From Rhabdophis nuchalis (taxonomy: Eukaryota; Chordata; Lepidosauria; Squamata; Natricidae), in assembly GCA_039707465.1 (NCBI GenBank), contig CM077644.1:139484962-139548961 (forward strand): DNA of 64,000 nucleotides, in the 5' to 3' direction. A model generated the notes under the pieces. It saw nothing but the letters and a program-made list of their open reading frames with translations, did not search any database and was not told the DNA's origin. Both the position numbers and the translations under genes were made by a program. Shown one piece after another: positions 25,467-35,775 of the stretch. Within the stretch, counting starts at the first letter, position 1. Each line of letters opens with the position of its first letter.

Positions 25467-25693
25467 CAGTAGTGGGTTTCTGCAGGCTCGCACCTACTTG
25501 CGAGAGCCGGTTGGTGAAATTTAGAGAACCGGTGAGAGGGGGTTCCACTGGTGTACCTGGAAGTAAATCTGGCCCGCCGCTGCCAGTGACCCAACGGGAA
25601 GGAAAGGAAAGGAAGAAAGGAAAGGAAAGGAAAGAAAGAAAGAAAGAAAGAAAGAGAAAGAAAGAAGGAAGGAAGGAAGGAAGGAAGGAAGGA

Positions 25694-25785
<92 letters not shown>

Positions 25786-25961
25786 ATTTATTATCACAAT
25801 TGAGTCCAAAATTTTGGTTGCTAAGCAAGAGCGTTGTTAAATGAGTTTCACCACATTTTAAAAGGTGGCCACTCCCACCCTGTCACATGACTGCCAAGCC
25901 ACGCCCACAAAATAGGCCACACCTACAGAGTAGGTTCTAAAAAATTTGAAACCCACCACTG
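25467..25961. mobile_element. Nested MITE ('cagtagtgggtttc' family)
   Basis: Termini 'cagtagtgggtttct' and 'tgaaacccaccactg'. A perfect 8-bp duplication ggtgatag lies at 25459-25466 and 25962-25969. It contains the long purine microsatellite at 25599-25786. Confidence 0.88.
25599..25786 (+). repeat. (GGAAA)n/(GGAA)n/(GAAA)n purine microsatellite
   Basis: Pure purine tract inside the nested MITE. In copy B only its left part survives (about 53343-53400), fused directly to L1 sequence by the 3.9-kb deletion. Poly-Lys/Glu or Phe/Leu/Ser frames across it are artefacts. Confidence 0.95.
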
Positions 25962-26451
25962 GGTGATAGGGCCATTTTTTGCCCTAAGGCCAAATTGGAA
26001 GTCACAGTCCCCGAATTTCTGGGTTACCCGTAGGGCCGTTTTTCACCCTCCGTAGCCTTCAGGGAAGCTCCTGAAGCCTCCAAAGGGCCTCCGTGGGGGC
26101 GGGCTTTTGCCCTCCCCAGGCTCCTAAAAAACCCCTGGAGCCTGGGGAGGGTGAAAAAAGCATGCCAAAAACAGTGGGGAGCGCTGGTTGCACACACATG
26201 CGTGTGGGTTGGTGGTGGTCGCATGTGCATGCGTGCTGGGGTCGCATGGATAGCATTTTGGATATGAGTGTGCATGAGCACAACCCCCTGCACTCCCCCT
26301 GCTTTTGGCACGTGATCCAAAAAAGGTTAGCCATCACTGCCATAGAGTATGTTGAGCAGAGACATCCAGTCATCCAAAGAGGCTCTAAGGCTAAAAGTAA
26401 ATCAGATATCAGGCCCTCCTGCTTCTAGCCCCAAACTTGTACATTAGAGTA

Positions 26452-26551
26452 GTATTTCTTAACCTCAACAATCTTAAGATTCATCGACTAGGTAGGGAAT
26501 TCTGGGAGTTGAAGTCCATACATCATAAAGTTGTTGGGTTGAGAAACTCTA
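26452..26551. mobile_element. Small hAT-like MITE
   Basis: 'tatttcttaacctcaacaat' and 'aagttgttgggttgagaaac' are inverted ends, and the core is 'attctgggagttgaagtcca'. Present at 56124-56219 in copy B, so it predates the duplication. Confidence 0.7.
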
Positions 26552-29112
26552 CCAAAACACACTTTTTTACTTAAATCCAATTCCATCCATGAATAAAACC
26601 CACAGATCCATTCGCTGATTGAAAATAGAAATTTTATTTTCCTTTTATTTTGTATGTTTCTAATTGATCAGTGAATAAGAGCTGAAACACTGAAAATGGC
26701 CTTGAAGTCATGTGGCAAACAGGAGCAAGGATATTACATAGCATTCTAATGGGGATCATACAATTGTATTGCTGGACCTCAAAAATAATGTACATAGTAC
26801 AATCCTTCGCTGAGGCTGGAAATGTGCCACTATTAAAGTATTTTTTCCAGCAGCTTCCGCCGTATTACCTTTCATTAAAATCTTTTAACAACTTCCATGC
26901 ACTGTTTGAAAAAAAAGGCTGGTTCTCTGGTAACATTGGTTTTGATTCTCTCTTCTGGATGAACTTATCATACAGTAATTCCTTTGTTGATAATAGGTGT
27001 AGGTCAGGAAATCTTTTAAGTACCCTTCTCCAGATCTAACAAATTCTAAGAGAGATTCTTACCACTTCTGGGTCCTTATCTCAACACATTCTAAATTCTC
27101 AGTATGTGTTCAACTTACGAGTAAAATCAAGGGAATGGTGAAAGTAAATGGGGATCTACCATATCCCAGTAATGGGCATCTAGTCTTCCAGAAGTTGTGG
27201 AACAATAAATTGTAGCAACCATTGTCAGGCATGAAGAATTGGGATCACATTAAGTTCCAGTTAAGCTGATTTGTTTTTCATGCCTATACACAAGACTATT
27301 CAACTAATGAACAGAACTGAATTGACGCTAGATAAGAACTAATGGAATCTGGGGTGTGTGTGTGTGTGTGTGTGTACACATTTCCATCATTTGTGGGCAC
27401 ATAACAACTCCAGGCTGATTCCTGTGTTGACTTCACCCAGACTCTGCTTTTTCTACAACCATTGACAGAATTCCTAATAATGAAGGATGCTGGAAAATGT
27501 ACTTGAGTAAATCTATAGGGTCACAGATTGCCCTTCCTTGTGTACTGTATATAGTTACATAAAATATTTTAATATGCTATATGCTATATAGAATACATTC
27601 TAGATTTTAATATAGAAATATTGTGTGTGTGTCTGTTATTTGAAAGCTATTTTAAGTTGCTACCATAGCATGACCACATCTATCTTAGTATACGTAGGAT
27701 TTCTGAGCTTATGTCTTGTGGATAGAATCAGAAGAGGGATTCTGCCCCCTAGTGCTCCCAGACACTTCAGAAAGAGAAGTATAGGTGGGAGATTCATTTC
27801 TCCATTCCCCCCCTCAAAGAAAGTTTTTTCCACCTATTATAGTACTGTTGTTTTTCCCTTATGTATGGTGGGGTTTGATTATCCTTAATGGCAAATTCAT
27901 TGATCACTGTAACCATTTTTTTCTTACTTACTTTTTCTGTAGTTTGGGGAGTGGCTTTGTCTGTCCAATTGCAGTTTTCCTTTGCAGAATATGGCAGGAT
28001 GGTGTGGTGGTAGGATTTAGTGAGCCTTCACTAGGCAACACATCCATTTTTCCTAGTTTTTCTGGTCAGGAAAGGGAAGGAGTCCAATTTTTGCCTTGGC
28101 TTGGAAGCCGAGTAGAAATTATGACTCTTGTTGCACTAGCTACAATGGGAGCAAATGAGGCGAAAAATGTACAAGATCCGCTTTTCTCTTCCATCTTTTC
28201 TCTCTCTCTACTAACCTGATATACAGCATACAACTCAGGGTAGATGTCACTTGGGGAAAGGAATTAAAAGCAGAAGCAGGGAAATTAACAATTGCTAATA
28301 GATTTCCATCAAATCAATATAAGATGTCTTGCTAATACCAAGTGAAAAACAACCTGAAGCATATGCTGAAGGTTTGGGGGGGGGGGTTTGGGGGAGAAGG
28401 TATATTTCAAACTTAGAATGATCTTTTCAGAATTCATGAAACAATAAATAATTTGGATTCTTTTTTTAGAAAGTTCCAAGTAAAGTTCTGTATTAAAATA
28501 TTAAGTGAGGTTCTAGCCTTTGATCTGATTTAGAAATAGGCTGTGCAGATTCTCAAAAGCCTACAACATTACAGTATCCAGTTTGGCAGTGTAGGAAGTT
28601 AGCACCCACACCCACCCCTATCCAAGAAAAAAGGAATATCCTGGGAAATATTGAAAAGGCAGAATATTATATTTCCCTGGATGTGAAAAGGGAAAAATAT
28701 GTTTTTAAAGATAAAGTAGCTCCCTGCAGCTTCCTGCCCCCCTCCTTTGTCAATGAGCCATTAAAGCCTGGACTAGTCCACTCTACATAACAAAGATTGG
28801 TTGAGGATCAGCTCCAGGGTGATGGGATTAAGGCATGATAGTATTAGTCCTTTACACATCTCACCACAGACTACCTGAGAAGAAGCAATGCTCAACCAAA
28901 CTTGGACTCCAAACGCAGCCTAGAGAGTTGCCCCTGCATGGCCCCTTGGGAGTCTGACAACCAATCAGAATACAAGCTCAAGATCAAAGGTCAGAGAGGG
29001 CATAAAACCAGGAACTTTCAACATCTCGCTCTCTTTTTCTTCTTCACCCAACACCTGGAATCATGTGATCACCTTTTATGTTCAGGAGCTCAACCCACGT
29101 GATCCTGTTCAC
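26552..29112. other. Long stretch with no supportable gene, copy A
   Basis: Mostly AT-rich. It has a (GT)n at 27354-27374 and a G run near 28376-28388. Short open frames (for example 27625-27888 and 27785-28219) overlap each other, lack splice or start context and match nothing I recognise. At about 26635 copy A lacks some 480 bases that copy B has at 56299-56780. Confidence 0.6.
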
Positions 29113-29227
29113 CATTACTTACTTATTTACTTACTTTATTAGATTTCTATCCCGCCCTATCTCCCAAAATGGGACTCAGGGCGGCGCACAGGAATTTAAA
29201 AATCTAAAAATACAAACAATACAAAAT
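29113..29227 (-). mobile_element. Short L2-like 3' tail, present only in copy A
   Basis: The minus strand gives 'cgccctgagtcccattttgg' preceded by the usual L2-type 3'UTR and followed by a (TAAG)n-like tail. Copy B reads straight from 'accatta' to 'aaaccatc' at about 59273, the empty site. So this is a post-duplication insertion in A or a precise loss in B. Confidence 0.7.
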
Positions 29228-29962
29228 TCTACAAACCATCTTTCCAAACAGCCTCCAAGTTTCCAGTGTCTTTAGCCCCACTTGGAACTGAACCCAGAAG
29301 AACATTTCTCCCAATAGCAGGATACTTTTTTAAAAACCCAGTACAGGTTTTGTGTGTATTTTAAAAAGAAAAATCTAAAAATATTCTCAGGAATGAAATG
29401 ATTATATATATATTTAAATTGGTGTAGGTTTAGCAATTGCATAGATTTTCTCTATTATTATTTCTCTCCAATCTGGCCGTTTAAGTCTTTAGGCAAAAAT
29501 TAATTTGAAAAGGTAGAAAAGCGTAGTGAGATATTTCCAGTTTTCTTTCCGTTTTAAAAAGGTTGTGCACTTATACCCTTTCTTTCAGGGTTTAGATTCA
29601 GCAGAACTTAAGAACAATAACAAAAAATTTAAAAAAAACCCAAAGCATAAACCAATAATCCACAATAAAATAATAAAATGGCAACCCAAATAGAAATGAC
29701 ATCATCAATAGGGGCTCCAGCCTATCGGGATCTAGAGACTTGGGGCAACCACCAGTCTTGACAGCCTTTATAAAGGCCAGCAGGATTGGAGCTGATTGTG
29801 TGGCAGGTTAAAGATATCCCACCAAAGCTTCAAAAACCAAGGCATTTTCTTAAGCGTGCCTCTCCCTCCTATATCCACCCCCTCCGCCCCACGTGAACCT
29901 TCCTACTGCATCTTGTATCTCAAAGGAAGACTCTGCAAAGGGGCAATAGAAGCTCTGGTGAT
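29228..29962. other. Stretch with no recognised feature
   Basis: AT-rich, shared with copy B except for B's CR1 insertion at 59345-60103. No gene seen. Confidence 0.55.
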
Positions 29963-31518
29963 CAATGTTCCCTCTAATTTTTTTCCAGTGTGTGCAGAAA
30001 AGTATAGCGTTTGAGCGGCACATTTTCATGCCTGAGCACCTGAATTCTTTTTTAGCCATAATTGCCATCAGAGCAGATGTTGGGGAGGGGAGCAAGGAGG
30101 AAAAGGGTCCCTTCCCTCTCCCTCAGGCCCCCAGGAAGGAAGGGAGGGAAGGGGAGGGAAAGGAAATGGGAAAGAAGAAAGGGAAGGAAAAGAGAAAGGA
30201 AAGGAGAAAAGAAAGGAAAGGAGAAGAGAAAGGAAAGGAAAAGAGAAAGGAAAGGAAAGGAAAAGAGAAAGGAAAGAGTGGAATGGATTGATACTGCTCA
30301 AAAACCAAGTCTCAAGATCCCGTGGACCCCTTTGACTGAGGCAGCTTCCCTCATGTTACCCATCTTCAGATCTGACAATACTATTAATAAAAATGCAAAA
30401 GTGCTCAAAGTCAGAAGGAATATTTAACATGTCTAACATTTGAAAAAATGCAGAATTCCAGAAGTTAGATGCGTTTTAGCACATTTGTAACAAGTAAATA
30501 AGGGATCCTAATTCATTGCTCAACTATGTATTCTTTACAAGGAATGGTGACAAGAGGAAGTACTTACCTTTTACTGTTGAACTTTGCCTTGTTCAGAGTA
30601 TTGTAAATATAAGGCAAGCACGAACATGATTCAAATCTATTAAGCGAATGCTTAAAAAGTAAATTTAAGAAGAGATTTGTTGAAGAACTAAACTCAGGGG
30701 TTACAATATTAGTTTAAAAAGGCATCTAATTGAAATCGTTTTGAAGTACTTACTTTTATTAAAATAATTAAATTATAAATGAGGGGAGTGACCCAAATTT
30801 CTCTTGGCTTCTCTTTTCTCCACAACACATAACCTGTATTAACATCGAAAGTCATTTGAATGCTGCTACTAATGGAAAAATGACTTTTTATATAGTTTAC
30901 TACCACTTTTAGCTCATTGTTAGAGGACATTGTGATTAAAGGACACTGGAGCTAGAGAAACTAGATCCCAGTTAAAAGAAAAAGTCCACAATACATGAAT
31001 CTTATTTGCTACTTCCAAAGCTTGGAAGCAATTCTCATAAAGAGAGAGAAAACAAACCAAGGCTAAGAGACTAATTAGAGAACACCAGATATTGTGAAAT
31101 GCAGCCACGTCAGCCCCTATGTAAGTATCAAGAGACAATCATCATTTCAGTTTTGTCGGTTTCAAATTTGCATTCATTCTTGGGTTGTATGTAACTACAG
31201 CAGCCTTCAGTCTGGGAACAGCGTTTGACTTGCAAACTTCCGTCCATGGTTGGAGAAACGCAGGCTACAACCAGCAAATCGCGTTTCCCCAAGAACCAAC
31301 ACAGCCCCAGAGGACCAATGGGAATTCTCCCTTCTGCAGCGTCATCGGTCTCCGGGCAGAGTCTTCCTTGATTTCACCAATCACCAGATGGAGGAGAGAG
31401 TTCGGTGCAGAGAGAGAAGGGAGGGAGGGGGGATAAAAACACTGCGCTGCAGGTTGAAACTTCTGTGTGGTGGTTTCTTGTTACATCCGCGTCTGCGCGC
31501 AGCTTAGAGGGAACAGTG
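29963..31518. mobile_element. Candidate TIR element with promoter-like motifs, copy A
   Basis: CAATGTTCCCTCTAA (29963-29977) and TTAGAGGGAACAGTG (31504-31518) are inverted with one mismatch. Flanks share tggtgat but not at an exact spacing. The interior has a purine tract (30130-30280). Near the right end, CCAAT boxes (about 31314 and 31376) sit upstream of GGATAAAAAC (31430-31439). Copy B has lost the middle 0.9 kb. Whether it is a transposon or a promoter region is unresolved. Confidence 0.45.
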
Positions 31519-33165
31519 TCAGTGGTGATAATCTTGCACCTGGGCAGGAAAAAAGCAGTCTCTGATGTTCCTGAGATGCTTGGAGCTGGGAATAGGGTTG
31601 TTGCATGGGGGACAAAGGGCGGGAGAGACACTCATAGTGGGTCACCACTGCTAAGCAGACAGGATATTCACTAGATTGTTCTTGATCCTGATTCCCCCAA
31701 GAAAGCAACTATTCTTCTTCCTCATCTCCTGTCAGCTGCAAGAGGTACTTTGCTTTGCTATCAAGACAGCTTACAAGAGAAGAAGGTCTCACATAGAGGG
31801 GTAGCACTGTGAACTACAATACCCCCCACCTCATCCTGAAGCAGGTGGGCAGGCTTACTGCTCCTTCCTCCTTCAGCCTTGGACAGGCAATGGATGTTAC
31901 CCTAGCAGCATAATTGAAAGAGACCCCCAGCACTTCCAGCACCCCAAAGCAGGCCCAAAATTACACTATTTTCTGGGTGAGGAGCTGCCATTAGTAAGGC
32001 TCTTTTCAGCAAGGAAAAAGATGGAGATTTGCTGTTCTACCATTGTCCTTGTTCTTTTGCAGAGCTCAATGGAGCACTGCAGTAGTCCTGCTTTTTTTAA
32101 GAAAGAAAGTGGTTTAGCAGAGGTGATATTGAGCAGGTTCTGACCATTTCTGTAGAACCAGTAGCAAAATTTTGAGTAGTTTGGAAAACCGGTAAATACC
32201 ACCTCTGACTGGCCCTGCCCCCATCTATTCTCTGACTTCGGAGTCCCCGCTGATTGGGAGAGAATGGGGATTTGGCAGTATCCTTCCCCTGCCACACCCG
32301 CCAAGCCACACTATGCCCAACAAGCCACGTCCACAGAACCAGCAGTAAAAAATTTTTGGAATCCCACTACTGAGGCTAGTGATGTTTTTCAAGACAAGTT
32401 ACCCTGGCAGCTGCCAGTGGAAAAAGCAGGTATTGAAGGAGACACCACAGTGACTGGAGGAGATGGAACATTCCCACAACAGGCTAAAGTGGAGAATCAG
32501 AGCTGGCTAATGCTTGACCAGCTATGTCATCTCCAACATAGTTCCACATTGTGTCCCTGGCAAAGATTGCATCAGGAGAAGAGGAAAATACTTTAAGTGG
32601 GAGAGATAAATATGACTTCAAGCTGCCCCAGCTGTGTACTAGAGATGAAATGAAGGCACTGTCATGAGGTTGTGCCATATAAAAACAATTACCATAGCAG
32701 GTTCAGGGCAGGTGATGTTTAGAGACGTGACCATGGGATCCTTGGATGGTTGTTCATGATGTGCTAGGTTATTTATCTGGTGTGTGTGGACCAAAATTGG
32801 TGTGAGTTAAAGATGCTCAACAAACTGAGCCCATCAACATCTTTGTTCATTCCCAAAGGAGAATGAAATGTTTTCACAATACTCTGTTTGGATACTCTTG
32901 GAATTAGGATGTCAAATGCTGACAGGAACTCAACTTAAATGGACACAAAAAGTAGTGAGAAATTAGGAGGGATGCCCACCTGATATTTTAGAGGTACAAA
33001 TATATACAGTATGCCACACGGGAAATGTATTCAGGTTTTCAGTATGTTTTTCCATTTTAGATATTTTGATATTCCTAGTAATGCTGATCTGTGACCATAA
33101 TAAAAAATGGATTTGATACTCTTATGCCCCCCACCCAGGTTTTAAAGAATAGACTTTTCTGGCAT
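31519..33165. other. 3' flank of HSD3B exon, no gene seen
   Basis: Mostly unique sequence downstream (minus-strand sense) of the HSD3B stop codon. It contains one MITE (32118-32372). No clear AATAAA on the minus strand close to the stop was found. Confidence 0.55.
32118..32372. mobile_element. MITE ('cagaggtg...cccactactg'), copy A
   Basis: The left end 'cagaggtgatattgagcagg' and right end 'ggaatcccactactg' enclose 'ttggaaaaccggtaaatacc' and 'caagccac' repeats. This is the family of 25467-25961 and 6770-7112. Target duplication has decayed. Copy B equivalent is 62004-62258. Confidence 0.65.
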
Positions 33166-33980
33166 TCAGGTAGTCTTGCTTTTCAGGTATGCTACCCTCC
33201 GGGGGGTTATGTCAGCAATCCACTGACTTGTGCGCTGCTTGGCTTCTTCCCATGAGTAGCGAGGAGTATAGTTAAAATCCCTTTGTGCTTTCTTGTAAGA
33301 AAAACTGAAAGGGGTGTTGAGCAGGATTACAAGGAAATGATTAATGGAAGGAACATATTTGAAGAAGGGTTTGAGCAAGAAGCTCACAATCTCCAGGAAC
33401 AGAGCATAATAATATAAAAGTGGGATGGGCATCATAGGTTTGGGTTCAACACCAAACCCCAACTCCTTTGTCAGCTCATAATTGAAGTCGGAATAGCTTG
33501 TGTGGGGAGAATCGTCTGAGATGTAGTAGAAATGCCCTCCGATCTGTTTCACTTTTGTTGGGTTTCTCATGGCTTTAGCCACTTGAATATGAGCCCAAGC
33601 AATATTTCCCACATAGACAGGATTTACAATCGCCTCTTTCCTAGACAGCCTCAAAAATACATTATTATTCAGGATGCTTTCATCAAGGTGACCCAGAAGG
33701 AAAAGACTACCTTCTCCATAGATGTACATGGACCTCAAAGCACATGTCACAAAACTATTTCCCCCTTTGAGCGGGAAGCTATTCAACTCCAGGACGCATT
33801 TCTCTGCCTCTCGTTTAGTTTCAGCATAGGGCTGGCCTCGGGACATCTGATACGGGGTATCTTCATCTCCATCATAGATGGGATCTCCTCTGCTGTTCGG
33901 GCCTGTCACCTCAAGGCTGCTAGTATAAATAAAATACTGGACATCATTGCGGAGGCAGGCCTCCAGCAGCAGCTGTGTAC
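33166..33980 (-). CDS. HSD3B: 3-beta-hydroxysteroid dehydrogenase/isomerase, last coding exon (copy A, open)
   Basis: On the minus strand a pyrimidine-rich acceptor (CCCTTTTTCTGAAG) precedes GTACACAG. Reading from a split Gly codon gives 270 residues and a stop. That equals residues about 103-372 of the vertebrate enzyme, whose last exon starts at the same Gly-Thr-Gln. Visible features are FIYTSS (catalytic Ser region), QPYAETK (the YxxxK Tyr-154/Lys-158 pair), ALRSMYIYGEGS, NPVYVGNIAWAH, a hydrophobic membrane segment (YYYALFLEIVSFLLKPFF) and the SYKKAQRDFNYTP/YSWEEAKQ C-terminus. The enzyme oxidises and isomerises delta-5 3-beta-hydroxysteroids in ER and mitochondrial membranes, using NAD. 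The NAD-binding N-terminal exons were not found in 33981-42900, so this copy may be a 5'-truncated fragment or have long introns. Confidence 0.93.
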
Positions 33981-35252
33981 CTTCAGAAAAAGGGAAATGT
34001 TAGCAATGTTGCAAAGGCTGTGGTTGCTATTCACACACACACACAGTTAGAGAGAGACAAGAACATCATCTTATAAATTGATGCCACAAAGAGCCTCTCA
34101 GCCTGTTTGTTGGAACTGCTACCTTCTAATCCAGACTATATTATCCTCACCAAATGGAAGTAAGGATCGTTTTTATTTACCGTAGAAGCCCAAGTTGAGG
34201 CAGGTCTGATACTGTTGTTTTTCCAAGTATTGCTAGAAAACCCTTCTTATTGTGCATACATGGGAGCTAAGGTTCCCAGAAGAACTTTCACAGCCCCAGA
34301 ACTACAGTGAAATATTTTAAGAAGGCTTTTATATTTTTCCCTCTGTTCCTTAGCGCCCTACTCCTTTCTAGGCCTTATGTCTGAAGGACCTCCCTGAATA
34401 TCTCCCCCCCCCCCAATCAAATATGTATTGGAAGTTTTAGAATCTAACAGGATCTTTTAAAATGAAGACTGCCTGCATTTCCCAAGAATGGTGCTGTTTC
34501 AGATAGGTTGCCTATAATTTAATCTACTTATTTTCCATTACTATTTCTCTTTAATTTAGGAATGAATGCTGTCTTCTTTATTGAAACAATAGATTCAAAC
34601 AAATGATTTTGTTTCAGATGAAATAGTGTTTTAAAAATTACTTTACTGCTCTGATATTATTGATTTTACTGACATAATCACATTGATGGCAATCTGTTTC
34701 AAAATAAACCAATGAAGGAACTAATTTCCTTCACTCATTGCAGTTATGAATATGCATGGTTCTAGGAAATGTCAATTGTGGTTTATATCTGTGAGAAGAT
34801 GGATCTTGGCATTTATGGCATATAATTCTGCATGGGGCACAGATACCAGGACTGTGGATCACCTCATAGGTCCTATTAAATATTTTAGGACTTATTAGGT
34901 TTGAAAATGGGCAGATGACAATCCAAATATATCATTTCCTCAATGTTGCCTCAAGATCATTAAAAAGGGTTTATGCTGAAACTCCCAGATTTTTTTTATT
35001 TAGCAAATCATTGCCCTCCTTAACCATTTAACTTTGGTTCCCCACCACAATCACTTCAATAATCAAGCTGACTTTGTCAAGGTCTTTTTTTGGAAAAATG
35101 ATGGCCAAATATGACCTTTCTAGGCTTGTGCTTCGGTGTGCATATTTTCCAATGAGACAAACTGAGACAGGAAGATCATTTTATTACAATTTATCAGAAT
35201 ATTCAGACAAAAGGGATTCCTCATTCAAAGAGGGAACCCCGATCTTTAGCAA
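33981..35252. other. HSD3B intron or flank, no exon recognised
   Basis: Directly upstream (minus sense) of the HSD3B last exon. I looked on the minus strand for an NAD-binding GxxGxxG exon and an exon ending ...NVNVK and saw neither. Contains a short (CA)n at 34031-34043. Confidence 0.5.
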
Positions 35253-35775
35253 GGTGTTGATTACCATCTTCAAAGGGCTCCATGGCACGGGACCTAGCTA
35301 TCTGCGAGATCGTATCCTGTCCCATACATCCCTTCGACCAATTCGCTCGCACAGAGAGGGACTTCTCCGGGTGCCATCCACTAGGCAATGCCAGCGGGCG
35401 ACTCCCAGGGGAAGGGCCTTCTCTGTCGCAGGCCCTATCCTATGGAACGACCTACCCCCCCCCCCCGACCTCAGAACAACTCCGGACCTCCACTCCTTCC
35501 GCCGAAAGCTCAAAACTTATTTCTTCCAGCAGGCTGGCCTGGCCTAATCTATCTTTCCTGCCTCCAGTCTGCATATTTAAATTTTTAATTGGGTTTCTAG
35601 GGGTTTTAGTGTTTTAGGATTTTAGGTTTTAGTGCAGAGTTATAGTAGTTTAATCTGATTTTAGATATTTATATTGTTTTATGTTTGTATGTTTTATAAT
35701 CCCCTGTGCACCGCCCCGAGTCCCTTCGGGGAGAGGGAGCGGTATACAAATAAAAATTTGATTGATTGATTGATT
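35253..35775 (+). mobile_element. L2-clade LINE 3' fragment with (GATT)n tail
   Basis: Encodes only the ORF2 C-terminus (LITIFKGLHGTGPSYLRDRI, HREGLLRVPSTRQCQRATPR, VAGPILWNDLPP). The 3'UTR 'gtgcaccgccccgagtccct' is followed by (GATT)n rather than the (ATT)n of the other copies. A run of Cs at 35457-35466 breaks family alignment. Confidence 0.88.

Larger units (their letters stand above)
25405..26339. mobile_element. hAT-type MITE with a nested MITE
   Basis: Ends 'ccatgatggcgaacc' and 'ggttagccatcactg'. A perfect 8-bp duplication ccatagag lies at 25397-25404 and 26340-26347. It hosts a second element at 25467-25961. Same family as 4081-4540. Confidence 0.85.

Noticed and set aside
27625..28219. 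Overlapping frames with a hydrophobic N-terminus
   Set aside because: No family similarity or splice context. The copy-B frame has shifted by a 14-base indel (57915-57935) without any sign of constraint.
28376..28388. Poly-G runs here and at 21077, 41520 and 58529 as G-quadruplex elements
   Set aside because: Single homopolymer runs of differing length between copies; slippage explains them, and no four-tract pattern is present.
33532..34050. 172-codon plus-strand frame opposite HSD3B
   Set aside because: Antisense shadow of a strongly conserved exon. The minus strand explains the openness.
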